A stretch of DNA of 64,000 nt from Dysgonomonas sp. Marseille-P4361 (GTDB taxonomy: Bacteria > Bacteroidota > Bacteroidia > Bacteroidales > Dysgonomonadaceae), in the NCBI RefSeq assembly GCF_900343125.1, contig NZ_OPYL01000001.1, positions 682,001 to 746,000 on the forward strand, read 5' to 3'. Under the pieces are notes generated by a model, which did not search any database, had not been told where the DNA came from, and saw only the letters and a program-made list of their open reading frames with translations. Positions 63,096 to 64,000 of this stretch are shown here, one piece after another; position 1 is the stretch's first letter, and each line of letters starts with the position of its first letter. Position numbers and translations under genes: made by a program.

Positions 63096-63899
63096 TTAAT
63101 ATTTAGAAGAGATAAGAGATGCACGCATAGAGTTGTTTGAATTAACTCCGATGAATTTTGCAGCTGCACTAACTTCTCCGTCGGCTTCAGCAGCCTCAGC
63201 ATCTGTAGATTCTAATTCAGCAAACTTTCTTAAAGCAGATACTAATCCTTCTGAATCCGCTCCATTTTGTTTTAATAGTTCGTAAGCATAAAGGTCTGCT
63301 TTCTTATTTTGATCATCTGTGTATGGTACTTGCAATAGTTCGTTAATAACAGAGCCTATTTTATCTCCAGAGAAAGATAATAATTTCTCAAGTTGAGCTC
63401 CGCCTGCTTTTGTAGCATTGTCTTCAGAAGCTACTTTCATCAAAGCATCGCGAACATCTTTATTTGCAATATGTCCTATTTGAGTAGCAATAACAGCAAC
63501 TAGCTCTTCGTCGCTAAGTAGATCCATCATTCCTGAGTAAATACGGATACTTCCGTCAGCAGTTGCAATAATGTTAGCTTCTGGATTTTCATACACTTTG
63601 TAGTTCAGGTTTAGTCCATCAACAGAAATATAATCTGTTCCTACTAGTCCGGCTAATCTTGTGTAATATTCAGAATCTTCGCCAGCGATAGTGTTGTTTT
63701 TATCCATAAACTCAACGATCTTTACAGATACTTTGTTAGCAGCAACATCTGCAGCCATATCTCCAGCAGCATCACCAACCGATTTTGCGACAGATTTACC
63801 TACTTTTTTTAATGCTTTTCCGAATTGTGCGTTTGCAGGAAGTGAAAATGCGCACATGATTGCTACCAATGCCGTAGCAAAGAATAATTTTTTAGTCAT
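63096..63899 (-). CDS. M48-like secreted protein lacking the zinc motif (probable pseudoenzyme)
   Basis: 267 residues with a signal peptide (ATALVAIMCAFSLPANAQ). Residues about 95-210 match the M48 peptidase core: NIIATADGSIRIYSGMMDLLSDEELVAVIA then TQIGHIANKDVRDAL, where HExxH is replaced by TQIGH (139-143; only His143 kept). The third ligand region reads DDQNKKAD (195-202) with Asn at the Glu position. Three of four active-site residues are missing, so catalysis is not expected; the fold and the conserved SGMMDLLSDEEL suggest a binding role. Secretion to the periplasm. Confidence 0.82.
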   Translation of the reverse strand: MTKKLFFATALVAIMCAFSLPANAQFGKALKKVGKSVAKSVGDAAGDMAADVAANKVSVKIVEFMDKNNTIAGEDSEYYTRLAGLVGTDYISVDGLNLNYKVYENPEANIIATADGSIRIYSGMMDLLSDEELVAVIATQIGHIANKDVRDALMKVASEDNATKAGGAQLEKLLSFSGDKIGSVINELLQVPYTDDQNKKADLYAYELLKQNGADSEGLVSALRKFAELESTDAEAAEADGEVSAAAKFIGVNSNNSMRASLISSKY

Positions 63900-63987
63900 G
63901 ATTATAATTTTTGTAGTTATGAAATAAATTTGTATTTAAATAATGTGTATTTGAAAGTTTTTTCTTCCTTTTGATTTCATTTAGGCG

Positions 63988-63995
63988 CAAATATA
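63988..63995 (-). promoter_or_regulatory. -7 promoter box for the M48-like gene
   Basis: CAAATATA on the + strand, TATATTTG on the minus strand, about 89 bases before the start codon. The -33 box would lie beyond the window. Confidence 0.45.
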
Positions 63996-64000
63996 CATAA

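Overview
The window looks like a chromosome segment of a low-GC Bacteroidales bacterium, probably close to Dysgonomonas or Parabacteroides. The genus is inferred; the order is better supported. Evidence: promoters match the Bacteroidetes consensus (TTTG, about 19 bases, TAnnTTTG) upstream of both tRNA genes and the mannose-1-phosphate guanylyltransferase gene, and many protein families are typical of the group (DUF1460, DUF2027-Smr, DUF3256, DUF5715, DUF4091, DUF5119, DUF3575, fimbrillin-like lipoproteins, a thrA plus ApgM-like pair).

Positions 1-26,243 are ordinary core chromosome: the end of fhs, an amidase-like DUF1460 protein, a CPBP protease, a sugar-phosphate initiating transferase, mltG-queA, an Smr protein, a truA-nhaA pair, an RNA methyltransferase, pnp, a dxs-trkA-trkH run, a YpfJ-like metalloprotease and an aminoglycoside-phosphotransferase-fold kinase. 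Positions 45,386-64,000 are core again: manC, ahcY, a tricorn-like protease, fabI, a Sua5/TsaC protein, thrA-apgM, the c-di-AMP synthase cdaA, two acyltransferase-fold genes and an M48-like protein that lacks its zinc-binding motif.

Between them lies an accessory block of about 18.5 kb bounded by two convergent tRNA genes, tRNA-Lys(UUU) at 26,537 (+) and tRNA-Leu(CAA) at 45,234 (-). Most of it is one integrated element of about 15.5 kb, from the 3' end of tRNA-Lys to a degenerate copy of that 3' end at 42,079-42,099. It has a tyrosine integrase beside the right end, an excisionase-like helix-turn-helix protein, a hexameric-helicase-type ATPase, a VirE_N/PriCT-2 primase-like protein, a terminase-small-subunit-like protein, an XRE repressor with a symmetric operator, and a cargo operon of outer-membrane and fimbrial genes that is more GC-rich than its surroundings. 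No relaxase, conjugation or phage structural gene is visible. This inventory resembles a phage satellite (PICI-like island) carrying adhesins rather than a conjugative or NBU-type element; that reading is inference.

Between the right att site and tRNA-Leu are two broken large-serine-recombinase genes arranged head to head. Each points outward at a tRNA gene, and its 3' end overlaps that tRNA's terminator and 3' end in antisense. They look like remains of older insertions between the two tRNAs.

Four genes are split by apparent single-base indels (34.5-35.1, 42.1-43.5, 43.6-45.2 and 52.7-53.2 kb). Three lie in homopolymer runs, so decay, phase variation and sequencing error all remain possible.
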